From Polytrichum commune (taxonomy: Eukaryota > Streptophyta > Polytrichopsida > Polytrichales > Polytrichaceae), in contig OX485809.1 of the NCBI GenBank assembly GCA_950295325.1, positions 14,074,001 to 14,138,000 on the forward strand: DNA of 64,000 nt, read 5' to 3'. The stretch's first letter is position 1. Each line of letters starts with the position of its first letter. Positions 22,999 to 33,508 of the stretch are shown one piece after another. The notes beneath the pieces are model-generated. The model did no database searches. It was not told the DNA's origin and was given only the letters and a program-made list of their open reading frames with translations. The position numbers were made by a program, and so were the translations under genes.

Positions 22999-23502
22999 AC
23001 TTCATGTTATTTGGGTAAAAAATGATGCTCTCCATAAAATGTTATGGCAACGCATAACTCCAAATGGTAAATCCACACTAATTAGACAAAACAGTGTACA
23101 CACTGAGTTTCCATACTTGTCCTTCACATCCACTGCTGCAAATCACAAATGAAAAGTGGCCAAAATTGAAAATGTTCAAACACCAAGGGTGGGAAGCAGA
23201 GGAAGAGGAGCAAAAACAAAACACAGACGAGTAAAGGCAGAAACAGCAAGAGAATTTTGAAAACTTACACGAAGAAGTTGATCTGGGGTGTGGTGGAAGA
23301 AACGGCATTCATGTGATAAGTTTTCTGGAGGGTGGAGTTCACTCACTGTATCTGACATTCTAAGTCACTTGAACCCCCTTCTTCCCCCACTCTGCTAGAC
23401 CTAAATTTAGGTTCCCACTCAGCTAAATCCTATAGTAACTAATCTTCGACAAAAAGTTGTCTCTGCAGTCTCTGCTCTGTTGATTTACATTGCACATTCA
23501 GA

Positions 23503-26500
23503 CTACCGTAACAAAAGCCAAACTACTAAGCGGGAGTACAACCAACGTGCTGCGAGACTTAAACAGACGGCAAATGTAATTGCTGTCATAACCCAGGAGG
23601 GCTTCCCTTTGATTGCCTTGGCCTCCTGTTGTTGTTCTGCAATGTTGGTCTCTTGAGGTTGTGGTGCGGCTTTCCAATTGGCATAAACTGATACCATGAG
23701 AAACAACGCAAACATCGTAGCTTGTAATACTGGTTCAGAGATGGCAACAATCGTCACTGTGGCTGGCATAAACATTGTCACCAGGTCTGCTTTCTGGATG
23801 AAAGCCGCAAAGGCGGTGATACCGGCCAACATCAAAATCACGGTTTCAGGAGATATCAATTCTAAAACCCCAGCCAACCCAATTGCAGTCGCCACTCCCA
23901 CCAACCGAGACCCTTTGGTCTTTGATGCGGATGCATCTCCTATGCTCAACACTGCTAAAGAGAGGAGCAAAGCCTTTGACAAAGCTTGAACAGGGGTTGC
24001 TTCAACAATGAGAGTGTACACATCTGAGACTGCCATTACTGCCCAGCCAATGAAGGTTAGCAAAAATGCTATTGGCTCTGCTAATACATTGGTAAGCGTA
24101 GCAGCTCCAATCTGCAAAATCCGGTCCAAATTTGCAATTAGATGTGGGCAACCTACACTGAATATGGTAAATACTGTGGGCTACAATATTAAGCTTATTT
24201 CCACCCTGAAACCATTGGGGATAATACTCTGGGTGCACACTGTTTACCAACTCACAGTACTCTAACATCATAGGTCCACATTGTAGGCTGCAATATTTCT
24301 ATTGGATATCTCACCAGTGCTCACAGGGTGCTCAGTAGATATGACAAGTGTAACTATGGTAGCACAATATTTTCTTGCATGATAGTATATACTGTGGACT
24401 ACACTGTAGCATGGCTGCCCAAGGTAAGTCACACTATCCATCTCCTCACCTTATTTACCAAAATCAGTGTACATGCTCAGGCTAGTACAATATTTACTCC
24501 TACAAAATCAGCAAAAACCTGCAGCAAAGAAACTGGTTGGTCTGGAAAGACAAACAATTCACAGACAGAATGGCACCTACAAATGGGTACCTTGCCAATT
24601 ACATACAAAAACTAAACTCCATAAAAGTTGTCTTGGACAGACACATGTGGACATTGAAATGCAAATTCCAAATATCCACTCTCTGCCTTGCCTAAAGCAG
24701 GAAAGTTGATGAACATATGTACTCACTGTGATTGCTTCTGCTGCGTAAAGGGCAAACCGGCTGAACCAGATAGTCCAATTACCTAGCTCTTGGAGAATAG
24801 CATCCCGCATCAGGACAATGGTACAGAATCCTGCACCCACAATCAACTATCAGGGTTCCACCGCCAGAGAATTCTGAGAATGAATCTCCACATACCCAAT
24901 TTTCTTGAATCTGGAAGCATTGCCGCTGGTTGAGGCACCCCCAATGCTAGATGTTGGGTCAGGGTTCCTTGCAATTGTAGTGTGGTAAGTGAAACAACCT
25001 CTCTTTGACGCTTTGGCTTAAAATTTCTTCACATTTGAAGCCCAAAAAAAAAAAATCTTCTGAAACCAATTTTATGCCGAACTTCCCCAGATGCAACTTG
25101 GGTGCAGATTTTTCAAAACATATCCCAAAATCTATGCATTCTGAATGAACTTACACAAGTGGGATTCAGAAAAAAAGCATAAAAAAAGAGCAGGAACACT
25201 TCAAATTCATGCCAGCCGCTAATCTTGAGAATGAATCTCAGCATACCCAAGTATCTTAGATCTGGAACCATTGCCACTTCTTGAGGCACCGCAAATGCTA
25301 CATGCTGGGTTCAGGGTTCCTGAACATTGTTCACAAATCCTAAAATCTATTAATTCCGAATAAGTTAGACATACCAAGAGAGCGGAGGTGTCTCAAGGGT
25401 CGAACGGCTGTGGGATTCAGAAAAATGCATCAAAAAGCGAATAGGAAGTAGTCAAATTCAAACCACCCGCTAATTCTGAGGATGAATTTCCACATACCCA
25501 ATTTTCTTAACGCGTGAGCCACTGCCACTTCTTGAGGCACCAAGAATGCTAAATGCTGGGTTTAGGTTTCCCTACAATTGTTCCCTGGTATGTGAAACAA
25601 CCTCTGTAACGCTTAGGTTTTACAAACATTCTTCGCACTTGAAATCCAAAATTACAAGTCTTCCGAAGCCAATTCTTTTGCCAGAATTCCCGAAACAAAT
25701 CCCAGAACCCTCTGCATTTACGAGTGTATTTACACATACCCAGGAGAGCGGAGGCGTCTCATGGGTCGAAAGGCTGTGGGATTAAGAAAAATGGACCAAC
25801 AGCAGAGCAGGTACTCGTCAAATTCATACCAGCTGCTAATTCGGAAAACGAATCTCCATTTCCCAATTTTCCTACCGAGGGAATACTTCCACTTCTCGAG
25901 GCTCCGAGAATGTTAAATGCTGTGTTTAGGGTTCTTTGTGATTCTTCCCTGGCATGTGGAAACAACCTCTCTCACACTCAAATTCACACTTAAGAAATTC
26001 TTCCGATGCCAGATAGTTGCCAAAATTCCTCAGATGCAACTTAAGTGCAGATTAACCTAAACATATCCAAAAGCCCTATGCATTTCAGAATGGATTTACA
26101 CATATCCACGAGAACGGAGGCATCTCATGGGTAGAAAATCGGTGGAATTAAGAAAAATGGACCAAAAACAGAGTAGGAGATTGTGAAATTCGTACCAGCC
26201 GCTAACAGATAATAGTTGGGAGGATCCCCACGATCAATTAAGAGCTCCCTGAAAGCTGCAGGGAAGGTGCTATCCTCAACATCCTCGCCTTCCTCTTCTG
26301 CCCCGCCATCCCCGGCGGCAGCAACAGCAGCAGCGCTCCTCGCTTGTAAACCTAACCTCAACCTCTGCCTTCCAAGGCCCGCAATGCCATGCAATGGCGA
26401 AACCGAAGGTCCAAAACTCTGCGAACGCACCAAACTCGGTCTTGTATCAGGCGGAATTGCAGGTGAAAGCCTGGTGACTCGATTGAAGCACGTGGGATGT

Positions 26501-26577
26501 CGAGGTCGAAAGGGGCGAGCTGCGAGGGACGCCTGCAAGGAGGGCGGGTGCTTGAAGGACAGCAGGTGGCCTGCCAT
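23503..26577 (-). CDS. Multi-pass plastid membrane protein, function unknown
   Basis: Three minus-strand exons: 26577-26196, 24830-24727 and 24111-23503, phases 1 then 0. They total 1095 nt (364 residues) with GT-AG sites at every junction. Residues 1-80 are rich in Ser, Arg, Pro and Ala with almost no acid, like a chloroplast transit peptide. An acidic stretch follows at 90-102, then ELLIDRGDPPNYY. The first membrane segment is assembled across the exon 1/2 junction (YYLLAAG then FCTIVLM). Exon 3 adds about five hydrophobic helices, ending WLYSRLVVWLLLR before a TAG stop. I do not recognise the family; a thylakoid or envelope location is inferred only from the N-terminus and helices. Intron 1 contains tandem exon-like cassettes, one of which could be included in frame. 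The putative promoter (26600-26830) has a diverged copy at 28915-29118. Confidence 0.75.
24880..26190 (-). repeat. Tandem exon-like cassettes in intron 1 of the plastid membrane-protein gene
   Basis: At least four diverged units with anchors near 24931, 25282, 25532 and 25897 (plus strand), spaced 250-365 bp. Each encodes, on the minus strand, a variant of GASRSG followed by a basic or Lys-Ile-Gly end. The unit tails resemble the end of exon 1 plus its donor (…GCTG then GTA(T/C)GAATTT), so the duplication seems to have copied that splice-site region. Three of the four have in-frame stops or damaged donors. Confidence 0.7.
25830..25919 (-). CDS. Candidate in-frame cassette exon (90 nt)
   Basis: The best unit of the array is bounded by AG at 25921-25920 and GT at 25829-25828. 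It is a symmetric phase 1-1 exon adding 30 residues (…ILGASRSGSIPSVGKLGNGD…SELAA) without a stop, so it could be included or skipped without a frameshift. Inclusion would split the first membrane segment, so the skipped form is probably the functional one. Confidence 0.35.
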
Positions 26578-26603
26578 TGTGGAACACAGGCAGCTGCTGC
26601 TGC

Positions 26604-26830
26604 TGTTTCAACAATGCTGTGGCATAGCGCTTGTAATTTGCAATTCAGCACATCTTCGCAAACGAACGGCGATGGTGCCCAGAGCTTGGGCTTCAGGGTT
26701 TTGGGTTCGGAGAGAAGAGGATAAACCCTCGTCCCCATGCCCGACCCTCTCTTTCTTTTCTTTCTTCCTTCCGTTCTCAAAGCCCAAAGCCTAAGGCCCG
26801 TGGTATTAAACGCTGGACCCTATTACCGTG
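26604..26830 (-). promoter_or_regulatory. Putative promoter/leader of the plastid membrane-protein gene
   Basis: GC-richer stretch directly upstream of the ATG at 26577. It contains a CTTTCTTTT-type pyrimidine tract on the plus strand (GA-rich on the coding strand). Its similarity to 28915-29118 marks it as part of a segmental duplication. Confidence 0.4.
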
Positions 26831-26831
26831 T

Positions 26832-28650
26832 GGGAGATAGGGAATTATTGTATGCGAGCGTACCTCTCATCCATCCAATATTAAAACTTGACCCCTATAG
26901 GTGTGTTGCCAATTCATCTCAAAATGACTGAGATTAGACTAATTTGGGGTTGAAGCTAATTTCAGTGTCAAACCAGAGGGGAACGTCATTGGGAACTTAA
27001 GGACCCTCTGGGAACCTTTAAAATCTCACACAAATGCTCTCATATAATCATTTAAATTTCATTTCATTTCAAGGTTCATTTCGGAAGGAATAGGTGGGGG
27101 TTCGAACCCTTGTGTTGGCATCATCTCCTATGCAAAAGTCTTTTTAATGAAGGACTTCGTTTGGAAAATTTCATCCAAGCTTTGTGAGAAGATGGAGGTG
27201 GAGATTTCATCCAACGTGAAGTTTTTCAGGCTCTACCCGAGGGGAAGAGAAGCCAAAAGATGTGGCAACATAGGAGCCTTTAGATTTGTCAGCTCACAAT
27301 CGACAGCCCACAACCTAGAAGCCAAGATCTTCCTAGCCCACGACCACACGGGAGGCGTTCACATCGCCTCAATGGCGCACGTAGCCAAGGGTGTCTGAAT
27401 GGCAACTAGCAATTCTCCACGATAGGTTGTAGGATCCCTAATGGAGCTGGAATAGAAATCGGTGGGTTGAGTGGTTATAGAAAGGAACTAGTATTTAGGT
27501 AATTCCGGACTAAATAATCGCTACAACAACTTTAATATCTTCACCATGGTGTCAAATGTTTGTCCACATCATGTCCACAATCCTTTAATATACAATCACC
27601 TAAAAACACCCGGTACTTCACACTAACCAATGCAGGGAAATTTAACAACACAACACCAGAACAAACAATCCCCAATTGGCTTATTAAATGCTCATGCCAA
27701 CAAGCGCCATGCAATTGCCAAGCTAAACTAAGACCAGACATCCTATGCATAATTGGTGCTCCCAACCATACACCCATGTCACCATCCCCAACACACACAA
27801 TCCAATTTATCGAATTCACATACTGTCATGACAGATTCCCAGAACAAGCAATCACCTGAAAACACACGAAATATGACCCATTAATAAACACCAAACAAAA
27901 CAATGGGTGGAAGACTAACCCCATCATTACCATCACAGCTGGAGTTAGAGGTGCCATCCACGAACACTCCATCGAAAAATTAACCAAACTAAAAATTCCT
28001 AAATTCAGCATCAAACTCCTTATGAAACATATACACCAAAACGCCATCAAATACCTCACATACCTAGTTCTAAATAAAAGGAAACTAGATAACAAACAAA
28101 CACCCATCCCCCCGCCTTAGAGAGGTTATATATGCTTAATACTACACTAGAGCCCACCTCCCCAAGGAGGCAAAACACCTTATATTGCATCACGGTACAC
28201 TGTGATCAATACAAGGCTAACGGGCTCACATTCATGCCGGTACCAAGATACGGGCGTTATTTTTTCTTTTCTTTTCTTTACAATCACCTACATATTAAAA
28301 TAATGGCTACATAGCGGTACAAATAACAACGCTTGAAGCATGAGTGTTCACATTTCCCAAAATCTCTTGCTTATTTCCGAACTCATCTAAAGTCCGGAAT
28401 TACCTAAATATCGGTTACCATCGGTCACATTGTTGCGGTGACAGAGTGTTACTAGCCTTGTAGGTTGATTGGTTCAAGAGCGAGAGTCTACCACACTTAT
28501 TTTTGGCAATACATATAAGGTGCATATGTAACTTCAACGTGTCATTATCTGCAGCTTTCTTTTTGGTAAAGTTTTATGGTGCATGGCCTTACTTCATACA
28601 ACTCCCATATAAGTAGTACAATATGGTGGAGGTTGAGAGGGGTGAGTTGC
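26832..28650. other. Intergenic DNA, no gene supported
   Basis: 26835-26915 is the empty-site relative of the DNA flanking Tourist copy 1 at 14.4/14.95 kb. An open frame at 27147-27398 has no recognisable domain. The rest shows no structure I could support. Confidence 0.45.
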
Positions 28651-28659
28651 GAGGCCCTG

Positions 28660-28910
28660 GGAGATGGACTCTTCATATTATGTACGAACTAACATGAGTG
28701 TAAAAAAGGTTTTATTTAAGACATTAGGATACATAAAATATACAAGAGAGAGGTTTCTTTTTCTTTTTCTTTTTAAGTTGTGTATATTTTTAAATCTACT
28801 GAAAATATCGGAGTAAAGGTAGGTGTGCGAAAGGAAACCCTACGATTGAGAGGCAAGATTGACAATTGTGTGCTAGTTTCATTCAATTTACATCTTCATG
28901 GACACAAGCA
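28660..28910 (+). repeat. Dispersed repeat, pair with 35129-35400
   Basis: Shares 'actcttcata', 'gagtgtaa', 'agagaggtt' and later blocks in the same order with the segment beginning at the 18-G run at 35129. Confidence 0.5.
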
Positions 28911-28914
28911 ATTG

Positions 28915-29118
28915 TTGTTGGTGCTTCAACAATATTTTTGCATGGCACAACTTCGCAAGAGGGCATGAGTTTCAAGGCTTTGGGTGCCAGAAAGAAGAGG
29001 ATAAACCCTCATCCCTATGCCCAATTCGTTCTTTCTTTCTTTCTTTCTTTCCAGTTCACAGAGCCAAAGCCTAAGGTCCATGGCATTAACCCTAAACACT
29101 TGGACCTATTACCATGTT
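28915..29118 (-). pseudogene. Duplicated promoter/5' fragment of the plastid membrane-protein gene
   Basis: Aligns with 26604-26830: shared blocks include 'gaagaggataaaccctc', 'atgccc', 'gcctaagg' and 'tggaccctattacc' (one base different here). The coding exon itself is absent, so this is a promoter-only or 5'-only duplicate. Confidence 0.65.
29026..29053 (+). repeat. (CTTT)n microsatellite
   Basis: About six CTTT units inside the duplicated promoter fragment, longer than in the parent copy. Confidence 0.7.
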
Positions 29119-29300
29119 CACTTGCAGCAAGTTTGGGGGTCTATTTTCATCAGTAAAATAATCATAAATTATGCTACAAATATTTTTGGGTTCCAGTTGG
29201 GGTCAAAGTGATGATTCACATCGGGTCGTTGAGCACCCATATTTGGGGTTGGAAATTATTTAAGTTGGGGTTTCATGTTCATTGTGCTCCTTGTGAGTGA

Positions 29301-29801
29301 GGGCCACTTCACACACAAGCCAAGAGCCGTGACCATGAGATTGTGAGAGCCCAAAAGAAAGCGTCTAAAGGCCGTCCCAACACACAACCAAAATCATGTA
29401 GTGTGGTCACGGACTCTCAAGTGTAGTGCGAAGTCATATGTGACCGGGCCCTTAACCAAATGCTATTTCAATGAATTTCTATTCATGCGGGTCCTCACAC
29501 ATGATAAAATAAAATAACCCAATGGTTGCGAGCGTTTGGAGTGCCATGGTCTCCCAATTTTGTGTTAGGCATGCCTCAAAAGGTGGTTTTTGAAAATAAT
29601 CCAAGTGACCATGAAACATGATCCATTTGACGCCATGTAGGAATCCATGTAGACTTTACATCCATCTTGCATTCACGTACTCCGTTCGTCCCTCAAGTGT
29701 AGTGTGAAGTAGCGAACTTGGACCGGCTCCGCCTTTTCCACCAATGAGTGTGCTTGAAGTGTACATGCCATGAGCTCTCAGTCTAGTGTGTGAAGTGGCC
29801 C
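29301..29801. mobile_element. Tourist-like MITE family T, copy 3
   Basis: 501 bp, closely similar to copy 2. Termini GGGCCACTTCACACACAAGC and its mirror, flanked by TGA on both sides (29298-29300, 29802-29804). The non-TWA target triplet is present on both sides, so it is a true duplication. Confidence 0.85.
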
Positions 29802-29804
29802 TGA

Positions 29805-31586
29805 AGCATGTGGGGGCAATCTCCTATACTAATTATCCCATTTAGGTCTGGTTCACATGGGGCCCATTCATGTTAGCAAGTCCCAACATGGTGGCAAAGT
29901 CCCAATTGTTGAGCCTCAAGAAACCAATTAAATATGGTTAATTATCACTAAAGTTGGATTTTGATTTTTTTGCAAAAATATGCCCGAGATTATGTTGAGA
30001 GTTGGGTCTACCTTTAGGATTCCATTTGGTGTTTAGACTTTGTTTTGGCCCATTCCACTAAAAAATGGACTTGATTACTATGTGGATTATGAGTAGTGTG
30101 CATTAGTGTTATTGAAAGCCAAGGGATTGTTCACTGCTTGGCACTCCCCACAAACCATTTTTTAAGTTTTCAATGCAATGCAATATATTTTTGATCATTT
30201 ATGTGATTGATCTATAGGAGTATTAAGTATTTGATGTAGTTGTCTTAGATGTCTATTCTTTTTTATTTTGTTATGTGTTTGATCTATAAGTTTCAATTGA
30301 ATACGTGTGTTTCATTTTCATGCTTAGAATAAAACTCGTGAGTATTAAACTATGGTTCAAGGTGTTGGTAACATTTTTGTGGTTTCAATGAAGATTGTCT
30401 TCAACTCAGAATCATGTTGGATACTTGCAATTTTTAGAATTGGAATTTGTCAAAATTACATGCTTATGTTTCCAATCAAGCCTTAGAATCCTCTTCTACC
30501 ATCCTTTCCCCATTGCTTGAAAAGCACACCGTTAAGCACAAAAGTGAACTACTCCTTCCAATTATGCACAACAAGCACATCCAATGCTTAGTGCAAACAA
30601 CCACATGACACCATTTGTTGGTGATTTCCTATCTCCAATATTTGCATGTACTTGAATTGAGATTTGAAATGAACTACACCTTTCAAACAATACCCAACAC
30701 CGAAATCACAAGTCCTAATTCAAACTCCAATTTGACTCCCATAATCTAATTTGATTCCCCTTGGGAATTAAAGTTGAAAATAGAAATATACGCAACAAGA
30801 CTCTACATGCCCTAGAAAGCTTTGGAATGTCAATACATGCCCATACAAAGGTGAGTTTCATCTTCATTGCAACCACATTCAATTCAATTCGATTCAATTC
30901 AAATATATGTGAAGAGGCACATGGGTTTAGATATGTGTCTACATAATACTCTTGTAATTCAAACAACCTTAATGAGTAAAGTAAGCTCCAATGCACTAAG
31001 TTAGGAGCAACCCAAACACACTAAATAAGGAGAGGTCCCATCCAATCTCTTTAAAACATGTATCTTTATGGTGTTTGTTATTTGATCCTCACCTACACAC
31101 CCATCAAAATACAGGGTCCGATTAAAGAAAAGTAACCGAATGTCAAGAGGCCGTCAATTTCCACCTATCAGAGTGCAAGAAACCAAGAGTTCGGCCTCTC
31201 GACCTTTCACACTAAGACCAAAGTCCAAAGGCTGTCATAATTTAAAATGCTTACTTTTTTACGAAGGCGACGGACTCTCAAAGGAAGTTTGGGTCGGATG
31301 GGAATGGAAACCCAAACCATGGTCAAGAGGCCATCGGTTTTTTTTCATAAAAAAATCATCATTGACGAGATATTAGCCGTTAGATTAGAGGGGTTGTTTT
31401 GGGCAAGGAATAAAGTGGGATGCTCCTTTGGGTTTGGGCTTTGGGCTTAGCCTTGGGAGGCTTTGCACTATGCCCGGCCAAAGGCTTCAATTCCTATATT
31501 TTATTGGCTATGTTCAGCCCATCTCTTTGGACTCTCAACAAAGTTTGGCCACTCAATCCCATGACCTCTCGGCTTGGATGGCCATA
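29805..31586. other. AT-rich intergenic DNA, no gene seen
   Basis: Contains a ~50-bp segment (30993-31045, 'taagttaggagcaaccc…') repeated beyond the pogo element at 33522-33570. Short (ATTCA)n-like run near 30880. No exon supported. Confidence 0.45.
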
Positions 31587-32096
31587 CAGTCTAACCTCGT
31601 TAGTACAACACTCATTTATACGACACCCTTGATATTAGGACACATTTTTGCGCGACCAAACTTTTTTGTTCAAAACTCCCTATTTTATACGACTACAACA
31701 CTCGATAATGCGACATTTAGAATCTATGTTTCGTCATATGAAAGAGGTAGTTACTGCTAAAATTCCTTTCATCTATGTTATGTACATCTAAAGTACATCC
31801 ATTTTCACTTGGGAACTACTTGGGAACTTCACTTACCATTGGGAACCTAATGAGAATTAGGGTTACTAGTGTAGAACAAACATGGTTAGGGTTAGAGTGG
31901 CCTCTTGCCCAGTGTGTTGCTAAACGTCATGCATCATTGTTGTCTAGTTTCTTGTTAAAAAAACTCTTTAATTTTGGTGTTAATGAAATGAATAGTTTTC
32001 AAAAGTTAGTAGGGAATTTAGATAAGATGACAATTGCTAACTTGGGTTGGCAACACCATAGATCTTTGAACTCTTATTTCAAGAGTTGTTGAGAAT

Positions 32097-33032
32097 GGTA
32101 CCCACTCAAGATGTCTTAGGGAATGGGAGGACCCGCATGGGGAGTTGCAAGGTGTCTTTCATAAGGTTAAAATTATATACACCAATAGAGGCCCTAAGAA
32201 GGAAGGGAAAAAAGAAGAAATTAGCTTCTTTTACGGCAAGTTGGCAACCATGGGGTGGGATCCAGATCGTTGGAGATGGGTTGATGGAGGTTACTTCTTG
32301 GACTACACCACCAAGGATGGCCGGGACTCCATCATTAATAGGAATCCAGGCTCCACCCGTGTGGCGGAAAAATGGCAAGGATACCTCCCAAGTAATTACA
32401 AGTTTGCATGGTCACAAGTATGGGACCCACTTAGAACCGGGAAAGAAGCGGCGTTCATATGGTCTATCTGGCACAAAGCTGTCGCTGTTAATGAATGGAG
32501 GGCACGCATTGCACCGGTGTCCATCTCTAAACAATGTATATTTTGTCTCCCGAACACAAGTGAGTCAGTCAAGCATAAATTTTGGGACTGTATTCAAGCT
32601 CGGAGAGCGTGGCGGTGGGCTACATTCATCATGCATGAACTCAGTGGAGTGAGAACCGGTAATTATGACTGTTTCAACTGGAAGCAAGCGGTGTTTGGGG
32701 AAAGAATCCCTAGGAAATATGGCAAAATGAACAAAATTTGGCACCTCCTCAGAGGCATTACCCTTTGGACCATTTGGATTGAACGCAATGACAGAGTCTT
32801 CAATCGTGAGCAATGGCATGAGTCCAAAGTTAAGTATCGAATCTGGGACGACCTCATTCTCTACGCCAAACTGGCATGGAAACGGGTGCTCAAATACATG
32901 GAGATTAGCCCCTTCACGGCGGTCACTTTGCTCGAGAATTTTGACAAAACCTGGGGCGCGAGGAATGTGTTTTGTAAGCGGCACAATCTTCATGTTGAAT
33001 GGAACTGGAAAAGACAATTCGGCACTAGGTAG
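32097..33032 (+). pseudogene. LINE ORF2 C-terminal fragment with zf-RVT-type domain
   Basis: The frame is open from the insertion point, with no own start, for 311 codons to a TAG. It lacks the endonuclease and reverse-transcriptase core. It contains the zinc-binding tail found after plant LINE reverse transcriptases: W-rich segments (FIWSIWHKAVAVNEW), CIFC and a following KHKFWDC supplying Cys/His ligands, then LWTIWIERNDRVF. The absence of stops despite truncation suggests a fairly recent insertion. The downstream 3' UTR is very G/T-rich. Confidence 0.82.
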
Positions 33033-33273
33033 GGGGTGGGAGGGCTTGGTGGTTTGGGGGTTGTCCTTGGTTGGTGGGGCGGGGGTGGTCCTTGGTTGGG
33101 TGGTCTTGGTGGGTAGTCTTCGGCGGTAGTCGTCTGTTGGTCTCTTTTACGTGGCGGTGTGTCGCGTCCGAGGGGTTCCGCCTCCCCTCTGTGAGGGCGC
33201 GCCTTTTTTCCTTTTGGTTTCAATTCATTTGGCGTTGGCTCAGTTGGCCTTCTGTCTCAAAAAAAAAAAAAAA
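32097..33273 (+). mobile_element. 5'-truncated LINE (non-LTR retrotransposon) nested in the pogo element
   Basis: Flanked by a 12-bp target duplication GTTGTTGAGAAT (32085-32096 and 33274-33285) and ending in a 15-A tail (33259-33273). Only the C-terminal part of ORF2 and the 3' UTR remain. The homologous site in the other pogo copy (near 58915, minus strand) reads through without interruption, which gives the pre-insertion state. Confidence 0.92.
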
Positions 33274-33508
33274 GTTGTTGAGAATATTTGTGTTTGTTTG
33301 AAATTATAAGTTATTATTTCATACAATCTATATTGCTCAAACTCGTTGTATATTTATTTTGAAGCTCATGTTACTTATATTATTGTATTTACTCAATAGT
33401 ACAACAACTTTACGCCATTTGTCCTAGTAACGAGAAGACGACACCTCAATAATACAACTTTTTTTTTTGTGTTTCCGAAACGTGTCATACTAAAGGGGGA
33501 GAACCGTA

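Larger units (their letters stand above)
31587..33506 (+). mobile_element. pogo/Tigger-type element, internally deleted, split by a LINE
   Basis: Starts CAGTCTAACCTCGTTAGTAC after a TA (31585-31586) and ends …GGGAGAACCG before a TA (33507-33508). Both ends match the longer copy at 58690-60123. Without the nested LINE the element is about 730 bp. It keeps the 5' end and the 3' end of the transposase gene (final residues …SLNSYFKSC) with the catalytic region deleted. Tc1/mariner superfamily by TA target site, ends and the related coding copy. Confidence 0.85.

Noticed and set aside
27090-27125. GGTTCGAACCC, identical to a tRNA T-loop consensus
   Set aside because: No D-loop, anticodon arm or acceptor stem can be built from the upstream 70 bp; treated as chance or an old SINE trace.
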